Notes: a model not told the origin generated them from the letters alone. Shown: positions 17,599 to 25,631, numbered from the stretch's first letter. The stretch is 64,000 bases of DNA from Fundicoccus ignavus (GCF_009659375.1 NZ_WJQT01000005.1:62001-126000); one strand, 5' to 3'. Translations and numbers: made by a program.

Positions 17599-18330
17599 CG
17601 AGTCTGGGGGAATCGACTAGATTAGGCCTAAACTAGCCGAAGGTACAGGGGAATCGACTAGATTAATGGCTTTTATAGCCGATAGTCCGAGGGAATCGAC
17701 CAGATTAAGGCCTAAACTAGCCGAAGGTACAGGGGAATCGACTAGATTAATGGCTTTTATAGCCGATAGTCCGAGGGAATCGACCAGATTAAGGCCTAAA
17801 CTAGCCGAAGGTACAGGGGAATCGACCAGATTAATGGTTTTTATAGCCGATAGTCTGGGGGAATCGACTAGATTAAGGCCTAATCTAGCCGAAGGTCCTG
17901 GGGAATCGACTAGATTAATGGCTTTTCTAGCCGAAGGTACAGGGGAATCGACCAGATTAATGGCTTTTCTAGCCGAAGGTCCTGGGGAATCGACCAGATT
18001 AATGGCTTTTCTAGCCAAAGGTCCTGGGGAATCGACCAGATTAAGGCCTAAACTAGCCGAAGATCCAGGGGAATCGACTAGATTAATGGCTTTTATAGCC
18101 GATAGTCCGAGGGAATCGACCAGATTAATGGCTTTTCTAGCCGATAGTACAGGGGAATCGACCAGATTAAGGCCTAAACTAGCCGAAGGTACAGGGGAAT
18201 CGACCAGATTAATGGCTTTTCTAGCCGATAGTCCAGGGGAATCGACCAGATTAAGGCCTAAACTAGCCGATAGTCCAGGGGAATCGACCAGATTAAGGCC
18301 TAAACTAGCCGAAGGTACAGGAGATTCAAT
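17599..18330 (+). repeat. tandem array of about 17 copies of a 42-bp unit
   Basis: GGGGAATCGAC(C/T)AGATTA recurs every 42 bases (the first unit is 41) from 17610 to about 18321, flanked by partial units. Units come in two forms: type A with ATGGCTTTT(C/A)TAGCC and type B with AGGCCTAAACTAGCC. Type A can form a small GGCT/AGCC hairpin. The order is B A B A B A B A A A B A A B A B B, so the first eight copies follow an 84-bp higher-order period. Since 42 is divisible by 3, frames stay open on both strands without any ribosome-binding site. The array lies downstream of the ABC-2 operon and upstream of a dispersed-repeat end. Confidence 0.97.
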
Positions 18331-18425
18331 CAGCAAGCGCCTACCACTTTAGAAAAACAACAAGCTGAAAGTAGTACAAGCCTTGCTAAATCAACAAAAG
18401 CCTATAATCCCTTATATAATAAAAA
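18331..18425 (+). repeat. dispersed intergenic repeat, right end
   Basis: Directly after the 42-bp array come the family's right-hand words in order: AAGCGCCTACCACTTTAGAA, AACAACAAGCTGAAAGTAG, GCTAAATCAACAAAAGCC and TATAATCCCTTATATAA. The left part of the element is thus replaced by, or expanded into, the array. Confidence 0.7.
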
Positions 18426-18489
18426 CTTAAGCATAACCTCGACCTGCTTTGCGGCCAGTGAGATTTTCTTACTGGCTATTTTATAAGCA

Positions 18490-18785
18490 ACTTTAAGGTT
18501 TATATTGATTTAGCTCGTTCTATTTTTTTGCTGGATTTGGGCCATACAGGTTGATCCGCATATTTTTTAGCTATGCGCCAATTGATACTGAGCGTTGGGG
18601 GAATACCGTTAGTCGATTTATCGTGATTATTTCTTAAACTTTTAATAGTATTAATATCGGTCATTGTTAGCATCCTTTTCTACCTCCAAGTAAAAGTAAC
18701 TTTAGAGGATAAGGGGATAGCTAACAAGGCCTTTTTTGCCTACAGAGTTATGTACAAATGTTCTGCAAACTTATGTACTTTTATT
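18490..18785 (-). mobile_element. left end of a decayed IS21-like insertion sequence
   Basis: Upstream of the IstA fragment GTTATGTAC and CTTATGTAC occur as a direct repeat (about 18751-18780) around AAATGTTCTGCAAA. IS21 elements carry repeated transposase-binding words inside each end, so this is probably the element's terminus. The other end has been lost. Confidence 0.5.
18500..18673 (-). pseudogene. IS21-family transposase (IstA) N-terminal remnant
   Basis: A 57-codon frame starts at ATG 18673 behind GGAGG and reads MLTMTDINTIKSLRNNHDKS, then ends in SINWRIAKKYADQPVWPKSS and a stop. This resembles the N-terminal DNA-binding helices of IS21-family IstA proteins, which are several hundred residues long, so more than 80% of the gene and all of istB are missing. 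The retained piece is the promoter-proximal end. Assignment is by pattern only, but the short direct repeats at 18751-18780, expected at an IS21 end, agree with it. Confidence 0.65.
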
Positions 18786-18937
18786 TTGCTATTAACAACT
18801 GGCTTTTCAAAAAATACTTTTTTTCTTACAAAAAATTATTTTCACCTCCATAAACTTTCATTTAATTGACACAATTAAATCCAACTAACCTCAATATTTA
18901 TCATTTAATTACCAACAATTTATCACGACCTATTTTG

Positions 18938-18954
18938 TGTAATATTATATCACA
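18938..18954 (+). promoter_or_regulatory. GlnR box upstream of glnA
   Basis: TGTAATATTATATCACA is a perfect fit to the GlnR/TnrA consensus TGTNA-N7-TNACA. It lies about 80 bases upstream of the glnA -35 box. No glnR gene is next to glnA, so the regulator would act from elsewhere. The remaining bases, 18786-18937, are AT-rich with no gene. Confidence 0.8.
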
Positions 18955-19034
18955 ATGTTATCGTCTCGCTAGTTAATATTGTTAAAAACGCTGTTTTTGC
19001 GTCATATTTTATGACATAGCAGGTGACCAAAAAG

Positions 19035-19063
19035 TTGTTTCTGAGATATTTACCCTCTATAAT
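19035..19063 (+). promoter_or_regulatory. glnA promoter
   Basis: TTGTTT (19035-19040) and a perfect TATAAT (19058-19063) are 17 bases apart, about 55 bases before the glnA start. Confidence 0.75.
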
Positions 19064-19118
19064 CTAACAAAATACAAAAAAATATTTCTATTTAATATTT
19101 AATAACGGAGGGAATAGT

Positions 19119-20465
19119 ATGACAAAGACGTGGACAAAAGAGAGTATCCTAGCAGATGCTGATGAAAAAAATGTACGTTTTATTCGATTAATGTTTACAG
19201 ATATCCTTGGAACGATTAAGAATGTTGAGATTCCATTGTCTCAATTAAGCAAAGCTTTAGATAACAACATGATGTTTGACGGATCATCCATTGAAGGTTT
19301 TGTCAGAATCGAAGAAAGCGATATGTACTTGGTGCCTGATTTAGCCACTTGGCTCGTCTTCGATTGGGCGATTACAGAGAACGAAACTAGCCGAATCGCA
19401 AGGTTGATTTGCGATGTAGAAACTCCACAACGTGACATCTTCGCAGGAGATCCACGTAGTAACTTAAAACGTGTACTTGAAGAAATGACTGCGATGGGCT
19501 TCAAACAATTCTATTTAGGACCCGAAGCAGAATTTTTCTTATTCAAACTCGATGATCAAGAAAACCCAACGATGCAATTGAATGACCACGGTGGCTACTT
19601 TGACTTAGCACCGAATGACTTGGCTGAAAATTGCCGCCGAGATATTGTTCTCGAGTTAGAAGCATTAGGTTTCGAAATCGAAGCCAGTCATCATGAGGTG
19701 GCGCACGGCCAACACGAAATCGATTGGAAATATGCCGATGCGATCTCAGCTTGCGATAACATCCAAACTTTCAAATTAATCGTTAAAACAGTCGCCCGTC
19801 GACACCATTTACACGCAACCTTTATGCCCAAACCACTCTTTGGTATCAATGGTTCTGGTATGCATTTCAATCTTTCACTTTTCACCTCAGATGGCAATGC
19901 CTTTTACGACCCAACTTCAACATCTGGATTGTCAGATGTAGCCATGCACTTTATCGCCGGGCTTATGAAATATGCAACAGATTTTACTGCCGTTTGTAAC
20001 CCAACTGTTAACTCTTACAAACGCTTGGTTCCAGGTTATGAAGCACCTGTCTATGTCGCGTGGAGCGAAAAGAATCGCTCGCCTTTGATTCGAATTCCTG
20101 CTGCTAGAGGAAATTCCACGCGGGTAGAATTGAGAAGTGTCGACCCATCTGCCAACCCTTATTTAGCACTAGCTGTTATCTTAAAAGCTGGTCTACTTGG
20201 CATCAAAGAAAAATTAGCCACACCAGAACCTGTTGACCGTAACATTTATCGCATGACGGCCGAAGAACGCCAAGCTCATCATATCATCAGCCTACCCGGT
20301 TCTTTAAAAGAAGCGGTTGACAAGCTTGCTGCCTCACCAGATATGCTTGACGCATTAGGGCCACACATTGCGAGCAACTTTATCAAAGCTAAAAACCAAG
20401 AGTACAAAGACTTTGCCATGTATGTCTCACCTTGGGAAATTGAGAAATACTTCACCTGTTACTAA
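19119..20465 (+). CDS. glnA: glutamine synthetase type I
   Basis: The 448-residue enzyme makes glutamine from glutamate, ammonia and ATP in the cytoplasm. It has the beta-grasp N-terminal domain with [10 protein letters not shown] near 51, and the catalytic domain with the metal-ligand GPEAEFF (about 133), [12 protein letters not shown] (about 191), the NGSGMHFN substrate loop, [17 protein letters not shown] and [24 protein letters not shown]. The length fits the GSI-alpha group of Gram-positive bacteria, and the adenylylation-loop insertions of GSI-beta are absent. GGAGG lies 8 bases ahead of the ATG. A GlnR box upstream indicates nitrogen control. It is transcribed alone; no strong terminator is seen before the next promoter. 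Confidence 0.97.
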   Translation: MTKTWTKESILADADEKNVRFIRLMFTDILGTIKNVEIPLSQLSKALDNNMMFDGSSIEGFVRIEESDMYLVPDLATWLVFDWAITENETSRIARLICDVETPQRDIFAGDPRSNLKRVLEEMTAMGFKQFYLGPEAEFFLFKLDDQENPTMQLNDHGGYFDLAPNDLAENCRRDIVLELEALGFEIEASHHEVAHGQHEIDWKYADAISACDNIQTFKLIVKTVARRHHLHATFMPKPLFGINGSGMHFNLSLFTSDGNAFYDPTSTSGLSDVAMHFIAGLMKYATDFTAVCNPTVNSYKRLVPGYEAPVYVAWSEKNRSPLIRIPAARGNSTRVELRSVDPSANPYLALAVILKAGLLGIKEKLATPEPVDRNIYRMTAEERQAHHIISLPGSLKEAVDKLAASPDMLDALGPHIASNFIKAKNQEYKDFAMYVSPWEIEKYFTCY

Positions 20466-20504
20466 TTCAAAATACAAAATATTAAAGAGATTGATAATAA
20501 TTAG

Positions 20505-20533
20505 TTGACGTCAATTAAATACAATGATATGCT
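20505..20533 (+). promoter_or_regulatory. promoter of the dapF-dapL riboswitch transcript
   Basis: TTGACG (20505-20510) and TATGCT (20528-20533) are 17 bases apart and lie about 20 bases ahead of the lysine aptamer. Confidence 0.6.
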
Positions 20534-20552
20534 ATTAAAAATAAAAAGGAAT

Positions 20553-20722
20553 TGTGCGAGGTGCGACTGACAAGAGTACAGATTATGTCTGGAAAGGGAA
20601 AGTTGCCGAAACGATGAATCGTTGGTTGCTAATCATAATAGGTTAGTAACTGTTCAACTTAACTGCCAGTTAAGTTTGATTGTGCAAACAATTACCCGGC
20701 AAAAGAATGTTACTCGCTCCAT
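20553..20722 (+). promoter_or_regulatory. lysine riboswitch (L box)
   Basis: The conserved L-box words appear in order: TGCGAGGTGCGACTGACAAG, AGAGTA, CTGGAAAGGGAAAGTTGCC with GCCGAA, and a closing TACTCGC (20711-20717) able to pair with the 5' GCGAG. The aptamer binds lysine and is followed by a terminator, so high lysine would end transcription before dapF. It fills most of the gap between glnA and dapF. Confidence 0.92.
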
Positions 20723-20726
20723 TCCG

Positions 20727-20760
20727 AGGACCACAGACTTTTGTTTGTGGTCCTATTTTT
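20727..20760 (+). terminator. lysine-riboswitch terminator
   Basis: AGGACCACAG and TTGTGGTCCT pair around a short loop and run into TATTTTT. It is the expression platform of the L box, 28 bases before dapF. Confidence 0.9.
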
Positions 20761-20787
20761 ATTAAACTAATTAAGGAGTGAGACACA

Positions 20788-21663
20788 ATGACACATTTAA
20801 TAAACAATCAAGGCATCCCCTTCACGAAAATGGAAGGCCTTGGTAATGACTATATTTACATTAACGATTTAGCAGAGAATTTATCGAATTTAGCTGACTT
20901 AGCAGTTGAAATGAGCGAAAGACATTACGGCATCGGCAGTGACGGCATCATCGTCCTTCGTCCCTCTTCCATTGCGGACTTTAAGATGCGCATGTTCAAC
21001 TTAGACGGAAGTGAAGGCAAGATGTGTGGTAACGGTATCCGCTGTTTGGCCAAATTTATTTACGACCAACACCTTTGGTCCGATAAACATCTGACTATTG
21101 AAACCCTCAGTGGCGTTAAGCAAGTAGAACTTATTTTCAATCAATCAGGACAAGTGACAGGCGCTCGCGTCAATATGGGCCAACCGATTCTCGAGAATTC
21201 GCTCATCCCAGTCCAAACAAAAGAAGCCAATTGGTTACAACACCCATTCACTTTAGAAAATACTACCTACCAAGTGACCGCCGTATCAATGGGCAATCCC
21301 CATTTAGTCATTTTCCATCCCGAAATTTCGCAACTCGACCTACAATCGCTCGGCCCTAAATTCGAACATCATGAATGTTTTCCTGAACAAATTAATACTG
21401 AATTCGCAGAAATAATTCGCTCAGATGAAATTAATATGCGCGTTTGGGAGAGAGGCAGTGGCGAAACGTTAGCTTGCGGCACTGGCGCTTGTGCAGTTGC
21501 CGTTGCTAGCATCCTTAACGGTTTCACCGACAAGACTGTAACTGTCAATTTACTTGGTGGTTCCTTAATTATCACTTGGGACACTTCAACATCAGGCGAT
21601 GTTTATATGGAAGGCCCTGCTCGCACTCGTTTTTCCGGCTCTTATTACCCAAACACCCACTAG
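20788..21663 (+). CDS. dapF: diaminopimelate epimerase
   Basis: The 291-residue enzyme converts LL- to meso-diaminopimelate, needed for lysine and for DAP-type peptidoglycan. It shows the N-terminal GLGNDYIY motif, the GIGSDG loop, the first catalytic Cys in MCGNGIRC (about residue 79) and the second in GSGETLACGTGACAVA (about residue 230), the proton-exchanging pair. Length matches the family. AAGGAGTGAG precedes ATG 20788. It is the first gene after the L-box terminator and is followed by dapL after 10 bases, so both are lysine-repressed. Confidence 0.96.
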   Translation: MTHLINNQGIPFTKMEGLGNDYIYINDLAENLSNLADLAVEMSERHYGIGSDGIIVLRPSSIADFKMRMFNLDGSEGKMCGNGIRCLAKFIYDQHLWSDKHLTIETLSGVKQVELIFNQSGQVTGARVNMGQPILENSLIPVQTKEANWLQHPFTLENTTYQVTAVSMGNPHLVIFHPEISQLDLQSLGPKFEHHECFPEQINTEFAEIIRSDEINMRVWERGSGETLACGTGACAVAVASILNGFTDKTVTVNLLGGSLIITWDTSTSGDVYMEGPARTRFSGSYYPNTH

Positions 21664-21673
21664 GAGGAGTATC

Positions 21674-22897
21674 ATGAAACCCAATATGAATTACCAGAAA
21701 ATTCCCGCAAACTATTTATTCTCAACCATCAATCAGAAAGTTGAGCAATACAAGACACAGCATCCTAACTCAGATCTTATTTCATTAGGTATCGGAGATG
21801 TGACTCAGCCGATAGTTCCCGCGGTTATTGACGCACTCCATAAAGCAGTCGATGAACAGGCAAGTAGTGAAACGTTCCAAGGTTATGGTCCTGAGGGTGG
21901 TTATGACTTCTTACGCCAATCTGTCGCACAGCATGATTTCCAAGACCGAGGCCTTGCGATTGACGCTTCAGAAATTTTTATTTCCGATGGCGCCAAAAGC
22001 GATATAGCGAATTTGCAAGAGCTGTTTGAAGTGAACAATAAAATTGCAATCGGCGACCCTGTCTATCCTGTTTATATCGACAGCAATGTCTTAGCCGGAC
22101 GCTTAGGCGATTGGGATGAGCAAATCGGACAATGGAGTGACTTAACTTACTTAAGCAGTAACGAAGCCAATCAATTTATTCCTGAACTTCCTAAACAAGC
22201 TGTCGATGTCATTTACCTTTGTTATCCTAATAATCCTACCGGTATGACCTTGAGTAAACCTGAATTACAAACTTGGGTAGACTATGCTTTAGAAAACAAT
22301 AGTTTAATCTTATTTGACGCAGCCTATGAAGCCTATATTCAAGAACCGAATATTCCACATTCAATCTACGAATGTGAAGGCGCGACAAAATGCGCAATTG
22401 AAGTCAGAAGTTTCTCGAAGAAAGCTGGTTTCACTGGTTTAAGGCTAGGGTATACGGTCGTCCCTCAAGAACTATCTTTCCAAGGACAATGTTTGAATAA
22501 GTTATGGTCACGTCGCCAAAGCACTAAATTCAATGGCGCTCCTTATATTATTCAAAGAGCAGGTTGGGCTTGTTACCAAGAACCTGGTAACACACAAATT
22601 AACGAACACATCGCTTATTACATGGAAAATGCTCGTATCATTCGTGCAGGCCTAGAAGCAGTTGGCGCAACCGTATTCGGTGGTATTAATGCCCCTTATA
22701 TTTGGTTAAAAACACCAAACCATCTGACGTCTTGGGAATTTTTCGACGCCTTACTCGAAGCGACTCAAGTTGTTGGAACACCCGGTAGTGGTTTCGGTCC
22801 TAGTGGCGAAGGTTATTTCAGATTAACCGCCTTTAATTCACGCGAGCGGACCATCCAAGCAGTTGAACGCATTCAACGTTTTTTCACTCAAGCATAA
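21674..22897 (+). CDS. dapL: LL-diaminopimelate aminotransferase
   Basis: The 407-residue PLP enzyme of the aspartate aminotransferase fold converts tetrahydrodipicolinate directly to LL-DAP, bypassing the succinyl or acetyl steps. DapL-type motifs are visible: SLGIGDVTQP, FISDGAKSDIANL, YPNNPTGM, the PLP lysine in SFSKKAGFTGLRLGY, RRQSTKFNG and GTPGSGFGPSGEGYFRLTAF. An open frame extends back to 21599, but AGGAGGAG at 21662-21669 sets the start at ATG 21674. Pairing with dapF under one L box gives the last two steps to meso-DAP. This route is less common among lactic acid bacteria, where acetylated routes are usual; the comparison is from general knowledge. Confidence 0.94.
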   Translation: MKPNMNYQKIPANYLFSTINQKVEQYKTQHPNSDLISLGIGDVTQPIVPAVIDALHKAVDEQASSETFQGYGPEGGYDFLRQSVAQHDFQDRGLAIDASEIFISDGAKSDIANLQELFEVNNKIAIGDPVYPVYIDSNVLAGRLGDWDEQIGQWSDLTYLSSNEANQFIPELPKQAVDVIYLCYPNNPTGMTLSKPELQTWVDYALENNSLILFDAAYEAYIQEPNIPHSIYECEGATKCAIEVRSFSKKAGFTGLRLGYTVVPQELSFQGQCLNKLWSRRQSTKFNGAPYIIQRAGWACYQEPGNTQINEHIAYYMENARIIRAGLEAVGATVFGGINAPYIWLKTPNHLTSWEFFDALLEATQVVGTPGSGFGPSGEGYFRLTAFNSRERTIQAVERIQRFFTQA

Positions 22898-22904
22898 CAG
22901 GCGA

Positions 22905-23040
22905 ACGAATCACTTCGCTAACCTAAGCCTTTGAACTTCAAAATCAAGAACGTCAGCGAGTCTCTAGAAGCGACCACCGCATTGGATAAATTCAACGGCG
23001 AGCGAAATACAACCTCCATTAACCCCATAAGCTTATACAA
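22905..23040 (+). repeat. dispersed intergenic repeat, degenerate copy
   Basis: GAAGCGACCACCGCATTGGA and GAGCGAAATACAACC match the family core; the right end (CCCATAAGCTTATACAAAAA) is drifted. It abuts the bidirectional terminator downstream of dapL. Confidence 0.6.
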
Positions 23041-23045
23041 AAACT

Positions 23046-23088
23046 GAGTGGCTAAACTTCGGTATTATACCGAGGTTTAGCCACTCAA
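23046..23088. terminator. bidirectional terminator between dapL and metQ
   Basis: TGAGTGGCTAAAC and GTTTAGCCACTCA pair almost perfectly, with CGGT/ACCG extending the stem. T-runs on both sides suit both convergent genes. Confidence 0.9.
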
Positions 23089-23127
23089 TGTTTTATTCAG
23101 TAGTTATTTTTATTATTAATTTTGATA

Positions 23128-24072
23128 TTATTCTTCGTCAGAAGTTTCTTCATCTGTTGCTTCTTCTGTTGATTCTTCAGTTGTTTCTGAATCATCTTCA
23201 GCTGCTTCAAGGTTTAATGGGTACTCGTCGTTTTCAGTCCAAGCTGGTAAGTCAGCACCGTTTGAAACTTCAGCTAATTTATCAGCTACTGTTTCTGATT
23301 GGTATAACGCTACGATGTGTGCGTATAATTCGTTGTCAACGTCTGCGCCACGTGTCGCAATCACGTTTTTGTAGTCAGCTGCTAAACTTTCAATGTCATC
23401 ACCATCTGAGAAGATTGCGTCATCTACTGATAAGCCTGCATCTAAAGCAAAGTTATTGTTAATGAATGCTGCTGCTACATCTGGTAATACTTGTGCTAAT
23501 TGAGCTGCTTCTAATTCTTCAAACTCAAGGTTCTTGTCGTTCACTGTGATATCGTCAACTGTTGGTAAGATACCCGCTGCGTCATCAACTTCGATAACAC
23601 CTGCTTGTTCTAAGGCTAATAAAGCACGTCCACCGTTTGTAGGATCATTAGGAATCGCAACTTTATCACCATCTTGTAAATCATCTAATGATTCGATTTT
23701 ATCAGAGTAAGCACGTAAGGGTGCCACGTAAGTGAAACCTAATGGCGTTAAGTCTCCATCATTTTCTTCATTCCAACTATTTAAGAACGCGATATGTTGG
23801 AAGGCATTTAAGTCAGTTGAGCCATCTTGTAAAGAAATATTTGGTTGAACATAGTCTGTAAATAAGACAATTTCCACTTCAATCCCTTCTTCAGCTGCTT
23901 GTTCAACAACTACTTCCCAAACATCTGCTTCATAGTCACTTGCGACACCAACTGAAACTTTTTCACCGTCAAATTTAGCTTCTTCATCTTGCGCAAAGAC
24001 GCTAACTGTTGAACCTGCTGCTAATAAACCTACTAATGTTAATGCTGATAAGCCTTTAAATAATTTTTTCAT
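23128..24072 (-). CDS. metQ: MetQ/NlpA-type methionine-binding protein
   Basis: The protein has about 314 residues: signal peptide to about 28, then the NlpA/MetQ binding domain (KVSVGVASDYEADVWEVV, FTDYVQPNISLQDGSTDLNAFQHIAFL, LRAYSDKIESLDDLQDGDKVAIPNDPTNGGRALLALEQAG). MetQ delivers D/L-methionine to MetN/MetI, but neither gene is adjacent. Two oddities are visible. The signal ends in SVFAQD with no lipobox cysteine, although most MetQ proteins are lipid-anchored, and there is a C-terminal acidic tail of about 25 Glu/Asp/Ser/Thr residues. AAGGAG sets the start at ATG 24072 rather than 24138. A T-box leader with a likely Met specifier controls it. Confidence 0.9.
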   Translation of the reverse strand: MKKLFKGLSALTLVGLLAAGSTVSVFAQDEEAKFDGEKVSVGVASDYEADVWEVVVEQAAEEGIEVEIVLFTDYVQPNISLQDGSTDLNAFQHIAFLNSWNEENDGDLTPLGFTYVAPLRAYSDKIESLDDLQDGDKVAIPNDPTNGGRALLALEQAGVIEVDDAAGILPTVDDITVNDKNLEFEELEAAQLAQVLPDVAAAFINNNFALDAGLSVDDAIFSDGDDIESLAADYKNVIATRGADVDNELYAHIVALYQSETVADKLAEVSNGADLPAWTENDEYPLNLEAAEDDSETTEESTEEATDEETSDEE

Positions 24073-24181
24073 GTTAATTTCTCCTTTGTTGTTCAATTTT
24101 TTTAGTTGTTTGTTTGCTTTAAACATATCCATACCCACTACGCTAATTCATCGATTCTGTATCGATTGCCTCCTTCCATAC

Positions 24182-24225
24182 AAAAAAGCTCACGTCCTCT
24201 ATCTCAATAGAAAGGACGTGAGCTT
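24182..24225 (-). terminator. T-box terminator
   Basis: On the minus strand AAGCTCACGTCCT and AGGACGTGAGCTT form a perfect 13-bp stem followed by a T-run. It is the attenuator of the T-box leader. Confidence 0.92.
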
Positions 24226-24425
24226 AAACTCCGTGGTACCACCTTTGTTCGTTATTCCATCACTAGAATAACCTCATACAGTACGTTGACTCCTAGTCTT
24301 ATACTGCGGCACGTTAACGGTTGCTTCCGTTCACTGTTTGTGATGACTCATTCACAGTGACCGCTCTGTGGCCATTTTCAATCGGTCAAACCTTGCTCAT
24401 TTGCACCACCCATGAGCTCTCTAAG
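24183..24425 (-). promoter_or_regulatory. T-box leader, probable methionine specifier
   Basis: The minus strand has the stem I opening AGAGAG (24418-24423), the invariant T-box sequence AAAGGTGGTACCACGG (about 24231-24246) and a terminator immediately after. GAAA followed by AUG at 24373-24375 sits where the specifier loop is expected, consistent with sensing uncharged tRNA-Met; the specifier position was judged by eye. It reads into metQ 110 bases downstream. With its promoter it occupies the gap 24073-24513. Confidence 0.9.
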
Positions 24426-24484
24426 AAGGTTGATTCAATTTACTTTCCACTTCATTGCGTTTCAAATACTGGTCTATGTTTCAC

Positions 24485-24513
24485 ATTCTAAGCCATCATT
24501 TAATAATTGTCAA
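24485..24513 (-). promoter_or_regulatory. promoter of the T-box/metQ transcript
   Basis: On the minus strand TTGACA (24508-24513) is 17 bases from TAGAAT (24485-24490), a strong promoter about 60 bases before stem I of the T-box. Confidence 0.75.
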
Positions 24514-24577
24514 CCTTTTTTAATCAAAAAATTAGCATTTTCTCATTTATGGTGTGCGATCGTATTTTGGCTAGGGG

Positions 24578-25265
24578 TTAAAGGTAGTCGTTTGCTTCCA
24601 TGGATTCTTCTGGCATCATCGGATTTTCGTTCGAGTTCATACCGGGAGGCGTCGGCATATCAGTTCCTGGTTGCATCATATTGCCACCACCAGGCTGCAT
24701 CATCCCACCATAGCCACCATTAGAATTGATGGTATCGGTCAGTATCAGTTCCGTTAAGTTGCCTGCTATTGAGATCGTATAGGTTTCACCAATCGTTAAC
24801 TCTGGTGAACTGAAAATCAAGGAACTAAAGGTTTTATCGGCTACCCAAGATAGCATGACATTCCCTGTAGCGTCACTAATCGTTATTTCAGTCCCTGCTT
24901 CATAGGTCGTCTCTAGATTCTGTAGCACGTTGACTTGTGTCGAGTCTGAGGCAAATTCTTCTGCCATGCCACTACTACCTGAGCCAACAAGTGTTCCGCC
25001 TGTAATGGTTGTACCGCCACCCGCATCTAAAGTACCATTGCCATCATTTTCAGGTCCGCTAATCGTAATGTCACCACCATTAATGACAGTATAACCATTC
25101 GAGTCAAGGCCATCGCCGTAGGCATTGACATAAATTGTCCCACCGTTAATCAATAGTAAGTTCTCTTCGTTGACGTCAAAAGGATTAGCACCCATTCGAT
25201 TTAATGAAGATTGATCATTTCCACCCGCTACGTTAAAGCCGTCGTCATCCGCAAACACTGAGATA
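24578..25265 (-). pseudogene. carbohydrate-binding (DUF4353-like) surface protein, C-terminal fragment
   Basis: About 228 codons remain. They begin abruptly at GDISVFADDDGFNVAGGND, continue with glycine-rich beta-solenoid-like repeats (INGGTIYVNAYGDGLDSNG, VINGGDITISGPENDGNG, TTITGGTLVGSGS), a beta domain, and a Gly/Met/Pro-rich tail (GGYGGMMQPGGGNMMQPG). Intact relatives carry a signal peptide and several hundred more N-terminal residues. Here the 5' part is replaced, in another frame, by part of a histidine kinase. A GTG at 25258 could start translation but lacks a ribosome-binding site. I read this as a dead gene remnant at a deletion junction. Confidence 0.75.
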
Positions 25266-25425
25266 TCGCCAACGGCGTTTTAATCTCATGACCAGCATCG
25301 GTAATGAATTGCTTTTGACGATCTAAATTTTCTTGAACGGGTGCCACAATTCGCTTAGAGGAGTAGATCACCAACAACGCAATCATCGTTAGACTAGCAA
25401 ACCCTATCAGCGTAGTAGCTTGCTC
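25262..25425 (-). pseudogene. histidine kinase internal fragment (membrane helix to HisKA)
   Basis: The minus strand encodes a hydrophobic helix (ATTLIGFASLTMIALLVIY), then SSKRIVAPVQENLDRQKQF and ITDAGHEIKTPLAIS. The last is a textbook HisKA phospho-acceptor box (His in AGHEIKTPL), and the part before it is a HAMP-like linker. It breaks off at GGCGATATCTCA (about 25254-25265), where the DUF4353-like fragment begins one frame over, and its 5' end runs into a dispersed repeat. The sensor domain and the ATPase domain are both lost, so it cannot function. Confidence 0.75.
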
Positions 25426-25581
25426 TGACTATGAGCAAGGCGAAGTAGACAGAGCCTAGTCGATTGAGCTAGAAAAGCACGAACTTCAGTGAGGATTTGA
25501 AAGCGACCACCACCTTAGAAAACAAGGGGAGCGAAGTACAAAGGTTATTAAATCAATCTTAAACTTAAAAAACCTTATATT
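25418..25581 (+). repeat. dispersed intergenic repeat, near-complete copy
   Basis: This copy runs from GCTTGCTCTGACTATGAGCA through CCTAGTCGATTGAGCTAGAA and GAAAGCGACCACCACCTTAG to AACCTTATATTAAAAAAACC. It contains the words CTAGTCGATT and GAGCTAGAAAAGC, which are reverse complements of words in the 42-bp array. It joins the T-tract of the next terminator. Confidence 0.8.
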
Positions 25582-25616
25582 AAAAAAACCGCAAGTCCCT
25601 GATAAAAGGCTTACGG
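25582..25616 (-). terminator. terminator of the luciferase-like oxidoreductase gene
   Basis: On the minus strand CCGTAAG and CTTGCGG pair (one G-U) around a 14-base loop, followed by seven T. Confidence 0.7.
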
Positions 25617-25631
25617 AAAATAAATACTTGT

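Noticed and set aside
17599-18330. CRISPR array
   Set aside because: There are no unique spacers: the whole 42-bp unit repeats, and no cas genes are nearby.
17617-18352. Long open frames on both strands encoding 14-residue repeats
   Set aside because: They follow from a stop-free 42-bp unit (a multiple of three). Starts lie inside the array with no ribosome-binding site, and both strands are equally open.
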